Shown here in pieces: positions 42,286 through 51,199 of a stretch of DNA of 64,000 nucleotides. Both the position numbers and the translations under genes were made by a program. Numbering within the stretch: position 1 is the stretch's first letter; each line of letters starts with the position of its first letter. This DNA comes from Bacteroidales bacterium (GTDB lineage Bacteria; Bacteroidota; Bacteroidia; Bacteroidales; UBA3824): contig JAEERW010000008.1 of NCBI GenBank assembly GCA_016286055.1, forward strand, positions 62,001 to 126,000, read 5' to 3'. The notes below the pieces were generated by a model that saw only the letters and a list, made by a program, of their open reading frames with translations, had not been told where the DNA came from and searched no databases.

Positions 42286-43323
42286 CTACTCTAACTCATT
42301 GTTTTCAAAGTACTTTTGTAGCCAATCGGCGAAGGCGATGAGGCGGGTGCGGGTCATTGAGGGGATGAGGTCGTTGATGTTGTCGTAGTGGGCGTTGGCG
42401 ATGAAGTAGAGGTACTCGTCGAGCATATTGTCGGTGAGCATTTGGGCGAAAAATTTGAGGTAGAAGGTCTCGTAGAAGCCGTTGCGGTCGGTGATGGATT
42501 CCGAGAGGTCGGTGAGCAGCGACTTGATGTTTTTTAGAAACGGCTCGGCGGCGGGCAACGGGTCGGAGGTTTTGGGCAGACGCTGCAACGAGTTGATAAA
42601 CAGCAATGAAGATATCAAATCCTCGTCCTGAGGTGCTACCAATTTGGGATTAACAGTTTTTTGGGCGATGATGCGGTCGGCATCGTTGACATTCATTATC
42701 GCGGCTAATTTGTTGATTGCCAATACCGAACGTGCCGATTTGGGTTCGGTCAGGAGGTAAAAACAGTAAGCGAGGGCGCTGTGGATGTAGAGTTCGTCGT
42801 CGTAGAGAGTTTGGGCAAGGTCGAAATGCAGATCTGCGCCAAAATTGTAACGTTTAATAGCCTCAATGTACGACTGATACGCCTCGGCGGTCTTTTTCTC
42901 ATCGCTGAAACTCTTTGCCTTGCAGTAGTGCGGCAAGTATTCGGTGGGGAATTTCTGAGCGGCACGGTCGTAGGCTTTGCGCTCATCGGCGTATTTTTTG
43001 CTGATATTCAAGCATTTGCCTAAGATAACCGAAGCGTGGAGCATATATTCGGAGTTCATATCCATCACGCTCTGAGCATATTTTTGTGCTTTGGCGTAAT
43101 CTTTGAGTTTAAAATAATTAACTGACAGATTGTAACTTACAAGGTCTTTGAGATAGTCCTTTTGTAAGAGCGAAATTAGTTTGTCGTTGCTCTCCTTATA
43201 TTTGCCTTCGTCGGAGAGATTGACGGCTATTTTTAGAGTTGAGGCGAGGTTTTCTTGGTCTTGGCAGAAAGTTTTTCCCACCATAGCGAAAACAGTGATT
43301 ATAATTAATAAAAAGCGTTTCAT
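42286..43323 (-). CDS. Exported TPR protein
   Basis: 345 residues with a signal peptide (FLLIIITVFAMVGKTFCQ) and TPR-like helical pairs (NLSDEGKYKESNDKLISLLQ, NYFKLKDYAKAQKYAQSVMD, LPHYCKAKSFSDEKKTAEAY). The C-terminal third is helical without clear repeats. It follows the HAD gene by 9 bases and precedes the antitoxin-like gene by 11, forming a three-gene unit. Role unknown. Confidence 0.78.
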   Translation of the reverse strand: MKRFLLIIITVFAMVGKTFCQDQENLASTLKIAVNLSDEGKYKESNDKLISLLQKDYLKDLVSYNLSVNYFKLKDYAKAQKYAQSVMDMNSEYMLHASVILGKCLNISKKYADERKAYDRAAQKFPTEYLPHYCKAKSFSDEKKTAEAYQSYIEAIKRYNFGADLHFDLAQTLYDDELYIHSALAYCFYLLTEPKSARSVLAINKLAAIMNVNDADRIIAQKTVNPKLVAPQDEDLISSLLFINSLQRLPKTSDPLPAAEPFLKNIKSLLTDLSESITDRNGFYETFYLKFFAQMLTDNMLDEYLYFIANAHYDNINDLIPSMTRTRLIAFADWLQKYFENNELE

Positions 43324-43332
43324 TTGATGTGA

Positions 43333-43956
43333 TTATTTAATATCTTGGAAGATTGATTCGAGAAGTTTTGGATCGGTTAAGTGAACTGTAACGAGACCTG
43401 CGTTTTTGGCAGATTCGATATTGTCGGCGCGGTCGTCGATGTAGAGCGTTTCGGCGGGATTGATTTTTGCGTCGTTGATAACATACTGAAAACAAGCGGG
43501 ATCGGGTTTCTCGTAGTGTATTTCGTTTGAGTAATAACGCTTTACAAAAAGGTCGTCGGGCCATTGGGCGAGTTTTTCTACATAGTTGACGTGAATTTCG
43601 TTTATGTTGCTGAGTACGTAGAGGTTAAAGCCGTGGTCTTTGAGTTTTTGGAGCAGCGGACGGTTGGTTTCGGGATAGCAAAGAATCATAGCGTTCCAAC
43701 AGCGGTCGAAAGTCTCGTTGTCCATATTAGTTTCAAACACATTGTTGCAGAATTGGCGGTATTCGTCGGACGTGCAAGTGCCTGTGGTATAGCGATGTGC
43801 GATGTCGGTTTCTTCGCAAAGTTTCTTCACAAAAGTGTCGGCAGCATTCTTGGCTCCGCAGCGTTCGTAGGCCTCTATCGTGGCGTTTATCGACAGCGGG
43901 AAAAGTACTCCTCCGAGGTCGAACATAATGTTTTTCAAGTTGTTAAAGTTAATCAT
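43333..43956 (-). CDS. HAD-superfamily phosphatase (YihX-like)
   Basis: Cytosolic phosphatase of 207 residues related to the YihX/epoxide-hydrolase-N-type HAD subfamily. Motif I is IMFDLGGVLFPL; the second acidic residue of the usual DxD is replaced by Gly-Gly, as in many members of this subfamily. Motif II is LYVLSNINEIH, and motif III/IV comprises IHYEKPDPACF and TLYIDDRADNIESAKNAG. Substrates may be sugar phosphates. First gene of the unit with the TPR and antitoxin-like genes; divergent from the tRNA gene. Confidence 0.88.
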   Translation of the reverse strand: MINFNNLKNIMFDLGGVLFPLSINATIEAYERCGAKNAADTFVKKLCEETDIAHRYTTGTCTSDEYRQFCNNVFETNMDNETFDRCWNAMILCYPETNRPLLQKLKDHGFNLYVLSNINEIHVNYVEKLAQWPDDLFVKRYYSNEIHYEKPDPACFQYVINDAKINPAETLYIDDRADNIESAKNAGLVTVHLTDPKLLESIFQDIK

Positions 43957-43998
43957 AAAAAAATGTTTAAAAAAATTTTTTATCTTAGTTTAAATATT

Positions 43999-44006
43999 TA
44001 CTTTTG
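43999..44006 (+). promoter_or_regulatory. -7 box TACTTTTG for the tRNA
   Basis: TAnnTTTG match ending 28 bp before the mature tRNA start. Confidence 0.7.
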
Positions 44007-44034
44007 CACTCACAAAACGTTAAGTTAAAACGTT

Positions 44035-44108
44035 GGACCCATAGCTCAGTTGGTTAGAGCATCTGACTCATAATCAGGGGGTCCTAGGTTCAAGCCCTAG
44101 TGGGTCCA
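44035..44108 (+). tRNA. tRNA with CAT anticodon (Met elongator, or Ile2)
   Basis: Complete cloverleaf: acceptor GGACCCA/TGGGTCC, D-arm GCTC/GAGC, anticodon arm TCTGA-CTCATAA-TCAGG (one T-G pair) and T-arm CTAGG-TTCAAGC-CCTAG; discriminator A, no encoded CCA. The CAT anticodon fits elongator Met or lysidine-modified Ile; the variable loop GGGTC resembles elongator Met but does not settle it. Confidence 0.95.
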
Positions 44109-44111
44109 CAA

Positions 44112-44142
44112 GCCGGTTGATTAAAATCAATCGGTTTTTTTT
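44112..44142 (+). terminator. Terminator of the tRNA
   Basis: CCGGTTGAT pairs with ATCAATCGG (one G-U), loop TAAA, followed by eight T. Confidence 0.85.
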
Positions 44143-44146
44143 ATTT

Positions 44147-44174
44147 GTAGAGACGATGTGCACATCGTCTCTAC
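44147..44174. repeat. GTAGAGACG palindrome, copy 3
   Basis: Perfect 28-base palindrome with arms GTAGAGACGATGTG and its complement, between the tRNA and convergent dnaG. Same 9-bp outer arm as copies 1 and 2, different centre. Confidence 0.8.
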
Positions 44175-44184
44175 GCGGTTCCCA

Positions 44185-46188
44185 TTACACAATAATAATC
44201 CTATCAAGGTTTCCGGCGAGGGTTTTGCGGATTTCGTTCAACTGTTTTATCTGCCCGAGAACCTCCATTTGTGCGTCGGCCGACAGTGAGCGGTCTTTGA
44301 GTTGCTCAATTGCCTGTTTTTCAGCCATATTGATAATTTTCAACTTGTATGTGAGTATCGTCTTGGGAATGTCCTTCTTGTAGGTCATTTCGGGAGTTTC
44401 GCAGGTGTTGCCTCGCTTTGTCCAAATGTTGCTCAGCGACTCTTTGGGAATGGTGAGGTCGGCGGCGAGATTGCGGATGCGTTCGTCCTCGTTGTTGAGA
44501 AAATACGACGCGTCGATGGTGGTGTTGCTCAGCAGGTGACTCTTGTAATCCTCGAAAATCTTCTGAAACACAAGGTTTTTGAGTTCCAGATCCTCGTTCA
44601 TAAGTTCGCCGATGATGTATGTGCTTACTGTTACGATGTTTTGCTCGCCTGTGGCAACGTCGGTGATGGTTTCGTATTCGTAGTTGCCAAAATTGATCAG
44701 GTAGTTGATAATTTCCTTCTCCTCCACCTCGGCGTAAACGTTTTGTACAAACGTTGGAACTTGTTGAGTTTCAGTGTTATTTGCCACCATCGGCTGACCT
44801 TCGGCGGGTGGTGCAGCATTTGGGTCGGCGGGATTAACGATGTCGGCACTTTGGCGAAATTTGGCTTTAATCAAGTCCTCGTGCTGTTTCTTTATCAGGC
44901 GACCTGTTTCGGCATAAAGCGCATCTTCCTTAACATCAAGCAGTTTGCTACATTCTTTGATGTAAAAACTTCGTGTAACGGCATTGTTAATCTTAGAAAT
45001 CGACACCACAATGCTGCCCACCACTTCGGAACGTTTTAGAGGGTCGTTTTGACTGTCTTTCAATAATATACGCGTTTTAAAACGTATAAAATCCTCCTCG
45101 TGTTCGTCGATATATTGTTGCAATTCGGTGGGAGTGTGACTTTGCGCAAACGAATCGGGGTCTTCGGGTTCGGGCAGGAGTACCACCTTTACATTAATAT
45201 CCTGTTCGAGAATCAGGTCGATACCGCGCAGAGATGCTTTGATACCAGCCCAGTCGCCGTCGTAAATTACTGTTAAGTTGTTGGTAAAACGCTTAATCAC
45301 AGATATTTGTCCCGGTGTTAGCGACGTTCCCGACGAAGCCACAGTGTTTTCTACCCCAGATTGGCTCATAGATATTACATCGCAGTATCCTTCAACAAGA
45401 TAGCATTTGTCGCGCTTAACAATTGCGTTTTTGGCTTGATAAATACCGTAGATAACGTTGCTTTTGTGGTAAACCTCTGATTCTGGTGAGTTTACGTATT
45501 TCGCAAGTTTCTTATCTGAGGTCATTATTCTACCGCCAAATGCCACAACGTTTCCTGCTATCGAGTGTATAGGAAACATTACACGCCCTGCAAAACGGTC
45601 GAATTTGTAGCCGTCTTCTTTTACTATCGTTAATCCTGTTTTTTCGAGATATTTTATGTTGTATCCCGCCTTAATAGCCTCATTAGTAAGTGCTTGTCGA
45701 TTGGCAGGACTATATCCCAATTGGAATTTCTCTATGGTGTCGGGGCGGAATCCTCTATGCTGAAAATAACTGAGTGCCACCATCCTACCCTCTTCGGTTT
45801 CGGTGAGCGTTTTTGAAAAAAATTTCTGTGCGAAGGTATTCACAATCTTCATCGACTCGCTATCTTCGTGCTGAGCCTTTTCTTCGTTACTTAGTTCTTT
45901 TTCAACTACTTGGATACCATATTTCTTGGCAAGGTATTTCAATGCCTCGGGATAGGTCATATTCTCGTGCTTCATCACAAACGACACGGGCGAACCCGAA
46001 ACGCCACATCCAAAGCATTTGAAGATGTTTTTGGCAGGCGACACCGAAAACGACGGAGTTTTTTCGTTGTGAAATGGGCAGCAGCCTATATAGTTGGCTC
46101 CACGACGTTTGAGGGTCATAAAATCCTGCACAACGTCCAATATCTGAGCCGTTTCTATAATCCGCTGTATGGTGGGTTGATCTATCAT
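44185..46188 (-). CDS. dnaG: DNA primase
   Basis: Makes RNA primers for lagging-strand synthesis. From the ATG at 46188 it has 667 residues. Visible parts are the CHC2 zinc finger (CCPFHNEKTPSFSV and FKCFGCGVSG), the catalytic core (VAFGGRIM, KNAIVKRDKCYLVEGYCDVI of the TOPRIM domain with VIYDGDWAGIKAS) and a C-terminal DnaB-interaction region. The ATG at 46224 is rejected because the TATTTTTG box at 46222-46229 covers it. Confidence 0.96.
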   Translation of the reverse strand: MIDQPTIQRIIETAQILDVVQDFMTLKRRGANYIGCCPFHNEKTPSFSVSPAKNIFKCFGCGVSGSPVSFVMKHENMTYPEALKYLAKKYGIQVVEKELSNEEKAQHEDSESMKIVNTFAQKFFSKTLTETEEGRMVALSYFQHRGFRPDTIEKFQLGYSPANRQALTNEAIKAGYNIKYLEKTGLTIVKEDGYKFDRFAGRVMFPIHSIAGNVVAFGGRIMTSDKKLAKYVNSPESEVYHKSNVIYGIYQAKNAIVKRDKCYLVEGYCDVISMSQSGVENTVASSGTSLTPGQISVIKRFTNNLTVIYDGDWAGIKASLRGIDLILEQDINVKVVLLPEPEDPDSFAQSHTPTELQQYIDEHEEDFIRFKTRILLKDSQNDPLKRSEVVGSIVVSISKINNAVTRSFYIKECSKLLDVKEDALYAETGRLIKKQHEDLIKAKFRQSADIVNPADPNAAPPAEGQPMVANNTETQQVPTFVQNVYAEVEEKEIINYLINFGNYEYETITDVATGEQNIVTVSTYIIGELMNEDLELKNLVFQKIFEDYKSHLLSNTTIDASYFLNNEDERIRNLAADLTIPKESLSNIWTKRGNTCETPEMTYKKDIPKTILTYKLKIINMAEKQAIEQLKDRSLSADAQMEVLGQIKQLNEIRKTLAGNLDRIIIV

Positions 46189-46221
46189 TTTTGGTTTTCC
46201 TTGCCTATACGTTTTGATTGG

Positions 46222-46229
46222 CAAAAATA
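46222..46229 (-). promoter_or_regulatory. -7 box TATTTTTG for dnaG
   Basis: Minus-strand TAnnTTTG 34 bp before the ATG at 46188; fixes the dnaG start. Confidence 0.62.
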
Positions 46230-46291
46230 GCGTATTTTTCGGATTGTGCCGGCGGTTATTAAAAAAAATTTTAAAGTTAAAAGAAACTATT

Positions 46292-46299
46292 TATTTTTG
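46292..46299 (+). promoter_or_regulatory. -7 box TATTTTTG for the TMTC-like gene
   Basis: TAnnTTTG match 27 bp before the ATG at 46326. Confidence 0.65.
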
Positions 46300-46325
46300 C
46301 GATTTATAATCAAAGTATTAAACCA

Positions 46326-48548
46326 ATGAAAAAAGGCAGATATGTAAGAGGCGGCGGGGTTGAACCCCCAAAACGTGAGGAGACGAAGATAATAAGTAAC
46401 CTCTCTCCTACCCCTCCACCTACACTCAGCGACATCGACAATAAGGGATTTTTTGCTAAGCATTTCCCAATATTTCTGATACTTATAGTTACGTTCGGTA
46501 TTTATTATGTGAATTTCGATAATGAGCCCACCAACTGGGACGATGATAAATACATCGATCAAAACCCTCTGTTAAAGGATTTTAGCGGAGATGCGGTTTA
46601 TAGTATGTTTTTTTCTACCAACAATGGCGAGCGATATTTTATGGGTAACTACCACCCTCTCACTATGCTCACGCTCAATATCGATTATCATTATTCCGAA
46701 ATTGGACCAAACGGCAAAGCCCTCCCCGACCGGTTTATTGCTGTAAATATTTTGCTGCATTTGCTCACGGTGCTGTTTATCTATTTGATTTGTACTCAAC
46801 TGTTTAAGCGGCGGCTTTATTGGATACTTATTCCTCTGATATTTGCGGTGCACACGCTGCACGTGGAGAGCGTTACTTGGATATCTGAACGTAAAGACGT
46901 TCTTTATGCTATGTTTTACTTTTGTGCGCTTTGGCTATACATTTTGTACAAGAAAAAGGATAATCTCTTGTTTTATATAGGCTCACTTATAGTGTTTATA
47001 CTCAGTGCGTTATCTAAGGGACAGGCTGTATCGCTCACATTCTCAGTGGTTTTGATTGATTACTTTCTTACAGATAAATATTTCAATTGGAAAACACACC
47101 TTAATAAGATACCTTATTTATTAATATCTATTGTGTTTGGTCTCATCTCTATCGAGGCGCAGAAAGCAAGCACGGCACTCAGCGAGGTGGATCAATATTA
47201 TTGGTGGCAGCGTATTGCGTTTGGTTCTTATGGATTTGTGCAATACATTCTGCGACTGATACTTCCTGTAAATCTCGCCTGCCTCTACCCCTACCCCGAC
47301 ATCATAAATCGCACAGTACCAACGCTTTATTGGTTGGCAGTGCCTGTGTTTGTGGCTTCAATTTTGTTGAGCGTTTTTACCTACAAAAAAGACAAGACTC
47401 TTACATTCGGAGTGCTATTCTTTATAGCCAATATCGCTCTGTTGCTGCAATTTATACCAGTTGGTTCGGCAATGTATTCCGATCGTTATTCTTACATTCC
47501 ATCGTTCGGAACTGGTGTGCTCCTCGCCTATCTTATTGATATTCTGATAAATAAAAAGAATTTTAATAAATACTTAATATACGGATTTGTAAGTATCTAT
47601 GTATTAAGCCTTTCTCTATTGACCATAGATCGTATAAAAGTTTGGAAAAATAGCGAAACTCTATGGAGCGATTGCGTTAGTAAATACCCCGAGGCGGTAA
47701 TTGGATGGAACAATTTGGGTAGTTATATTAACGTTATGGCAGATTCACTTTACAAAAAGTCAAACAATAGTAAATTTATTGAGCAAAAGAAATATGCAGT
47801 GGATTGTTTCACCCAAGGCTTGAAGTACAAACCCGACTATACACACGCTTTTTATAATAGGGGATTAGCTAATAAGGATATCTTTGATGCTACTCAGGAC
47901 ACCACTTATGAGCGTCAGGCATTAGAGGACTATACCAACGCCTTGAAATTCGACCTAAGTTTTGCCGCAGCGTTCCAAAATCGCGCTTTGATTTACGATT
48001 CGTATGGCGAACGTTGGTTATCAAAGAACAGAGATACTGCCAATTTCTATTTCAACCTTGCACTATCAGACTACGACCGCGCTTTGGAGACAAATCCCAA
48101 CCTCTGGGACATCTACATCAACCGTGGAGCGTGCTACGGCAAGAGCGGACGCCTTGAACGTGCATTGGAAGAACTACAAACCTACATTGCCCACGACACC
48201 ACAAATGCTTCGGCTTATAGCAATAGGGGATTGGCTTACAGCGGATTACATTATTACCAAGAGGCTTTGGTAGATTTTGATAAGGCATTGGCGATAGACC
48301 CGAAAATGGAAGGTGCATATTTTAATAAGGCAATAACATTCCGTCAGTTAGGTCAATTGCAAGATGCGATGGATTGTTTATCAAAACTTTTAGAGATAAA
48401 TCCCGAAAACGGACAAGCATATTATTACCGCGGTATTTACAAATTTGGGCAGCAAGATAGGGGAGGGGCGTGCGACGACCTTCATAAAGCGTTAGACAAT
48501 AATTATATGCCCGCGCAAGAAATGATTCAGCGGTATTGCAACCAATAA
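46326..48548 (+). CDS. TMTC-like membrane protein with C-terminal TPRs
   Basis: 740 residues. An odd basic/proline-rich leader of about 42 residues precedes around ten membrane segments and a periplasmic loop with NWDDDKYIDQNPLLKDF and GNYHPLTMLTLNIDYHY, the acidic DD motif of GT-C glycosyltransferases. From about residue 440 TPR units follow (YTNALKFDLSFAAAFQNRAL, ALVDFDKALAIDPKMEGAYF). This layout is that of TMTC/DUF1736 O-mannosyltransferase-like proteins and suggests extracytoplasmic protein glycosylation, unproven here. The leader is partly encoded by a CTCTCCTACCCC motif. Confidence 0.8.
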   Translation: MKKGRYVRGGGVEPPKREETKIISNLSPTPPPTLSDIDNKGFFAKHFPIFLILIVTFGIYYVNFDNEPTNWDDDKYIDQNPLLKDFSGDAVYSMFFSTNNGERYFMGNYHPLTMLTLNIDYHYSEIGPNGKALPDRFIAVNILLHLLTVLFIYLICTQLFKRRLYWILIPLIFAVHTLHVESVTWISERKDVLYAMFYFCALWLYILYKKKDNLLFYIGSLIVFILSALSKGQAVSLTFSVVLIDYFLTDKYFNWKTHLNKIPYLLISIVFGLISIEAQKASTALSEVDQYYWWQRIAFGSYGFVQYILRLILPVNLACLYPYPDIINRTVPTLYWLAVPVFVASILLSVFTYKKDKTLTFGVLFFIANIALLLQFIPVGSAMYSDRYSYIPSFGTGVLLAYLIDILINKKNFNKYLIYGFVSIYVLSLSLLTIDRIKVWKNSETLWSDCVSKYPEAVIGWNNLGSYINVMADSLYKKSNNSKFIEQKKYAVDCFTQGLKYKPDYTHAFYNRGLANKDIFDATQDTTYERQALEDYTNALKFDLSFAAAFQNRALIYDSYGERWLSKNRDTANFYFNLALSDYDRALETNPNLWDIYINRGACYGKSGRLERALEELQTYIAHDTTNASAYSNRGLAYSGLHYYQEALVDFDKALAIDPKMEGAYFNKAITFRQLGQLQDAMDCLSKLLEINPENGQAYYYRGIYKFGQQDRGGACDDLHKALDNNYMPAQEMIQRYCNQ

Positions 48549-48604
48549 CGAACCCTTTACGTTAAATTTACGTTACGCATTACAAATTACTAATCAAACA
48601 CTCA

Positions 48605-49546
48605 GTGAAAAACGCCTTATTTATAATTCTATTAGCGACAATTTCGGTGGTGGCGGTAGGTCAGGAGTTGCCTGATTACAGCAACAACGGCAAACCCGCC
48701 AACCAATACGATGAAAATAACCTGAAACAGGGGTTGTGGATTTATTTCTACGACTCTATTCAAACGCAGGTGTCGTGTAAGGGCAATTATGTGGACAACA
48801 AACGCGAAGGTATTTGGACTGAGTATTTTCGCAACGGCAAACCACGCAGTATGTTTACCTACAAAAACAACCATATCGACGGCGCAGCTAAGATATTCTA
48901 CGAAACCGGCGGACTTGCCGAGGAAGGTTTTTGGCGTACAAACCGTTGGATAGGGGAGTATCACTACTACAAACCTTCCGGAACGTTGGCATACGAGTGG
49001 TATTTCGATGAAAACGGCCGGCGAACAGGTGAGCAAAAATATTATTACGACAACGGAAAATTAAGACTATCAGGTATTTGGGATGATGGTAAGGAAGTTG
49101 GCCGCATAACCGAATATTACGAGAACGGCAAAGTAAGGCTGGAGAGCGATTGGATTAACGGCAAGTCTGACGGCGTGATGCGCGAATACGCCGAAAATGG
49201 CAACCTAAAAGCCGAATACGTGTTTCACGACGGTATTTACGACGCTTCGAAATCAAGGATTTTTTACGAAAATAAGAAACAAAATAATAATACTATCGTA
49301 AACCAAAACGTGGAAATAGCCAAAGTAGAGGAGGAGTCTGACAATGACGACAATCCAGCCTACGAGCGATTCAAGGGTTCAGGCTATCACAAACTTTACG
49401 ACACGCAGCGCAGACTTGTGCGCGAAGGTACCTTTGTAAACGGTTTGTTGGTAAATGGCAAACGCTATTACTACAACTCAAAAGGCGAGATAATCAAAAC
49501 AGCCGTCTACGAAAACGGCCGCGTGGTGAAAGTTATTGAAAAATAG
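48605..49546 (+). CDS. Exported YwqK/MORN-like repeat protein (second)
   Basis: 313 residues from a GTG start, with a signal peptide (LFIILLATISVVAVGQ). About nine repeats of the same kind as in the 30394 gene (NKREGIWTEYFRNGKPRSMF, KEVGRITEYYENGKVRLESD), interrupted near residue 235 by an acidic/Asn-rich insert. It follows the TMTC-like gene by 56 bases without a clear promoter and may be cotranscribed. No toxin partner is visible. Confidence 0.78.
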   Translation: MKNALFIILLATISVVAVGQELPDYSNNGKPANQYDENNLKQGLWIYFYDSIQTQVSCKGNYVDNKREGIWTEYFRNGKPRSMFTYKNNHIDGAAKIFYETGGLAEEGFWRTNRWIGEYHYYKPSGTLAYEWYFDENGRRTGEQKYYYDNGKLRLSGIWDDGKEVGRITEYYENGKVRLESDWINGKSDGVMREYAENGNLKAEYVFHDGIYDASKSRIFYENKKQNNNTIVNQNVEIAKVEEESDNDDNPAYERFKGSGYHKLYDTQRRLVREGTFVNGLLVNGKRYYYNSKGEIIKTAVYENGRVVKVIEK

Positions 49547-49714
49547 GAGATTTTGATTTTAAGTTGTTATTTGTATTTGGCTGTCGGCAGTTTTAGGATT
49601 GTCGGCAGTTTTTTTGTGAAATAATTCATAATTTCATTTTTTACCCTTATTATTTGGTTTTAATGCTCAAAATTGCTAAAATTGCGGTTCGTTAGAAAAT
49701 AAATTTTAGTAATA

Positions 49715-51196
49715 ATGGAAAGCAATTTGCTGATATATAACTCTTTGAGTAGAAGGTTAGAAAAATTTCAACCTGTCAATCCGCCTTATGTGGGTATGTA
49801 TGTTTGCGGTCCTACTGTTTATGGTCCAGCTCACTTGGGACACGCCCGTCCCGCTATCACTTTCGACTTGATTTTCAGATACTTGAAATATCTCGGATAC
49901 AAGGTTCGCTATGTGCGCAATATCACCGATGTGGGTCACCTTGAACAAGATTCAGACACCGGCGACGACAAGATTGCTAAAAAAGCAAAACTCGAACATC
50001 TTGAACCTATGGAGGTTGTGCAGATGTACACCGAAGATTACCACAAAAATATGCGCCTTTTGAATGTGCTGCCTCCTTCGATTGAGCCGCACGCTTCGGG
50101 TCATATTATTGAACAACAGCAACTTGCCGAAAAAATCCTTGAAAACGGATATGCCTACGAATCAAACGGTTCGATATATTTCGACATTCAAAAATATCAA
50201 GAGAAATACCACTACGGCAAACTCTCAGGTCGCAATGTTGAAGACCTTTTGGAAAAAACCCGCACTCTCGACGGTCAGGACGAGAAACGCAACCAATGCG
50301 ACTTTGCACTTTGGAAAAAAGCCTCGCCCACACACATTATGCATTGGCCGAGCAAATGGAGCGAAGGTTTCCCCGGTTGGCATTTGGAATGTAGCGCAAT
50401 GTCGATCAAATACTTAGGTGAAGAATTTGATATTCACGGCGGCGGTATTGATTTGCAGTTTCCCCACCACGAATGTGAGATTGCTCAAACCACAGCCGCG
50501 CTCGGACACGATTCGGTGAAATATTGGCTTCACAACAATATGATTACCATCAACGGCAAAAAGATGGGCAAGAGCCTCGGCAATGCAATGTCGTTGGAAC
50601 AATTCTTTGCTGGCGATCACGAACTGTTGGAACAGCCTTACAGCCCTATGACAGTGCGATTCTTTATCCTTCAAGCGCATTACCGCAGCACACTCGACTT
50701 CTCTAACGAAGCCCTCAAAGCATCGGAGAAAGGTTTGGAGAAACTGCTTTCTGCTGTGGAAACGATAAGTACTTTAAAATCAGGCAATTCTTCATCGTTT
50801 GACGTAAAGAAACTCATCACCGATAGTTTCGATGCTATAAACAACGATTTCAATACTCCCGTGATGATTGCGCACCTCTTTGACGGCGTTAAGCACATCA
50901 ACCTTATTAAAGATGGTAAAGAATCCATCACTGAGGAAGATTTAAAAGCGTTGAAGAAATTCTACAACGATGTATGTTTCGAAATATTAGGACTTTTGCC
51001 GCAGGGTAGGGGAGAGGGCAGCAATGACGACCGTTACAAAAAAGTAATCGGCAATCTTGTTGATATGGTCCAGACACTCCGCAAAAATGCCCGCGCCGAA
51101 AAGAACTACGCCCTCAGCGATAAACTTCGCGACGACCTCAAAGCCGCAGGAGTATCTGTAAAAGATACTCGCGACGGTTACGAATGGGAACTCTAA
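49715..51196 (+). CDS. cysS: Cysteinyl-tRNA synthetase
   Basis: Charges tRNA-Cys. The 493-residue class I synthetase has the zinc-binding/ATP motif [19 protein letters not shown] (HIGH as HLGH), WHLECSAMS and [10 protein letters not shown] as further zinc ligands, and the KMSKS loop as [10 protein letters not shown]. The helical anticodon-stem domain and C-terminal [19 protein letters not shown] are present. Near residue 428 a short variable insert ([12 protein letters not shown]) is encoded by a G-rich motif that recurs elsewhere in the window. Confidence 0.97.
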   Translation: MESNLLIYNSLSRRLEKFQPVNPPYVGMYVCGPTVYGPAHLGHARPAITFDLIFRYLKYLGYKVRYVRNITDVGHLEQDSDTGDDKIAKKAKLEHLEPMEVVQMYTEDYHKNMRLLNVLPPSIEPHASGHIIEQQQLAEKILENGYAYESNGSIYFDIQKYQEKYHYGKLSGRNVEDLLEKTRTLDGQDEKRNQCDFALWKKASPTHIMHWPSKWSEGFPGWHLECSAMSIKYLGEEFDIHGGGIDLQFPHHECEIAQTTAALGHDSVKYWLHNNMITINGKKMGKSLGNAMSLEQFFAGDHELLEQPYSPMTVRFFILQAHYRSTLDFSNEALKASEKGLEKLLSAVETISTLKSGNSSSFDVKKLITDSFDAINNDFNTPVMIAHLFDGVKHINLIKDGKESITEEDLKALKKFYNDVCFEILGLLPQGRGEGSNDDRYKKVIGNLVDMVQTLRKNARAEKNYALSDKLRDDLKAAGVSVKDTRDGYEWEL

Positions 51197-51199
51197 ATA

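Noticed and set aside
49585..49615. Terminator after the second YwqK gene
   Set aside because: The two GTCGGCAGTTTT units are direct repeats, not an inverted pair; no stable stem forms.
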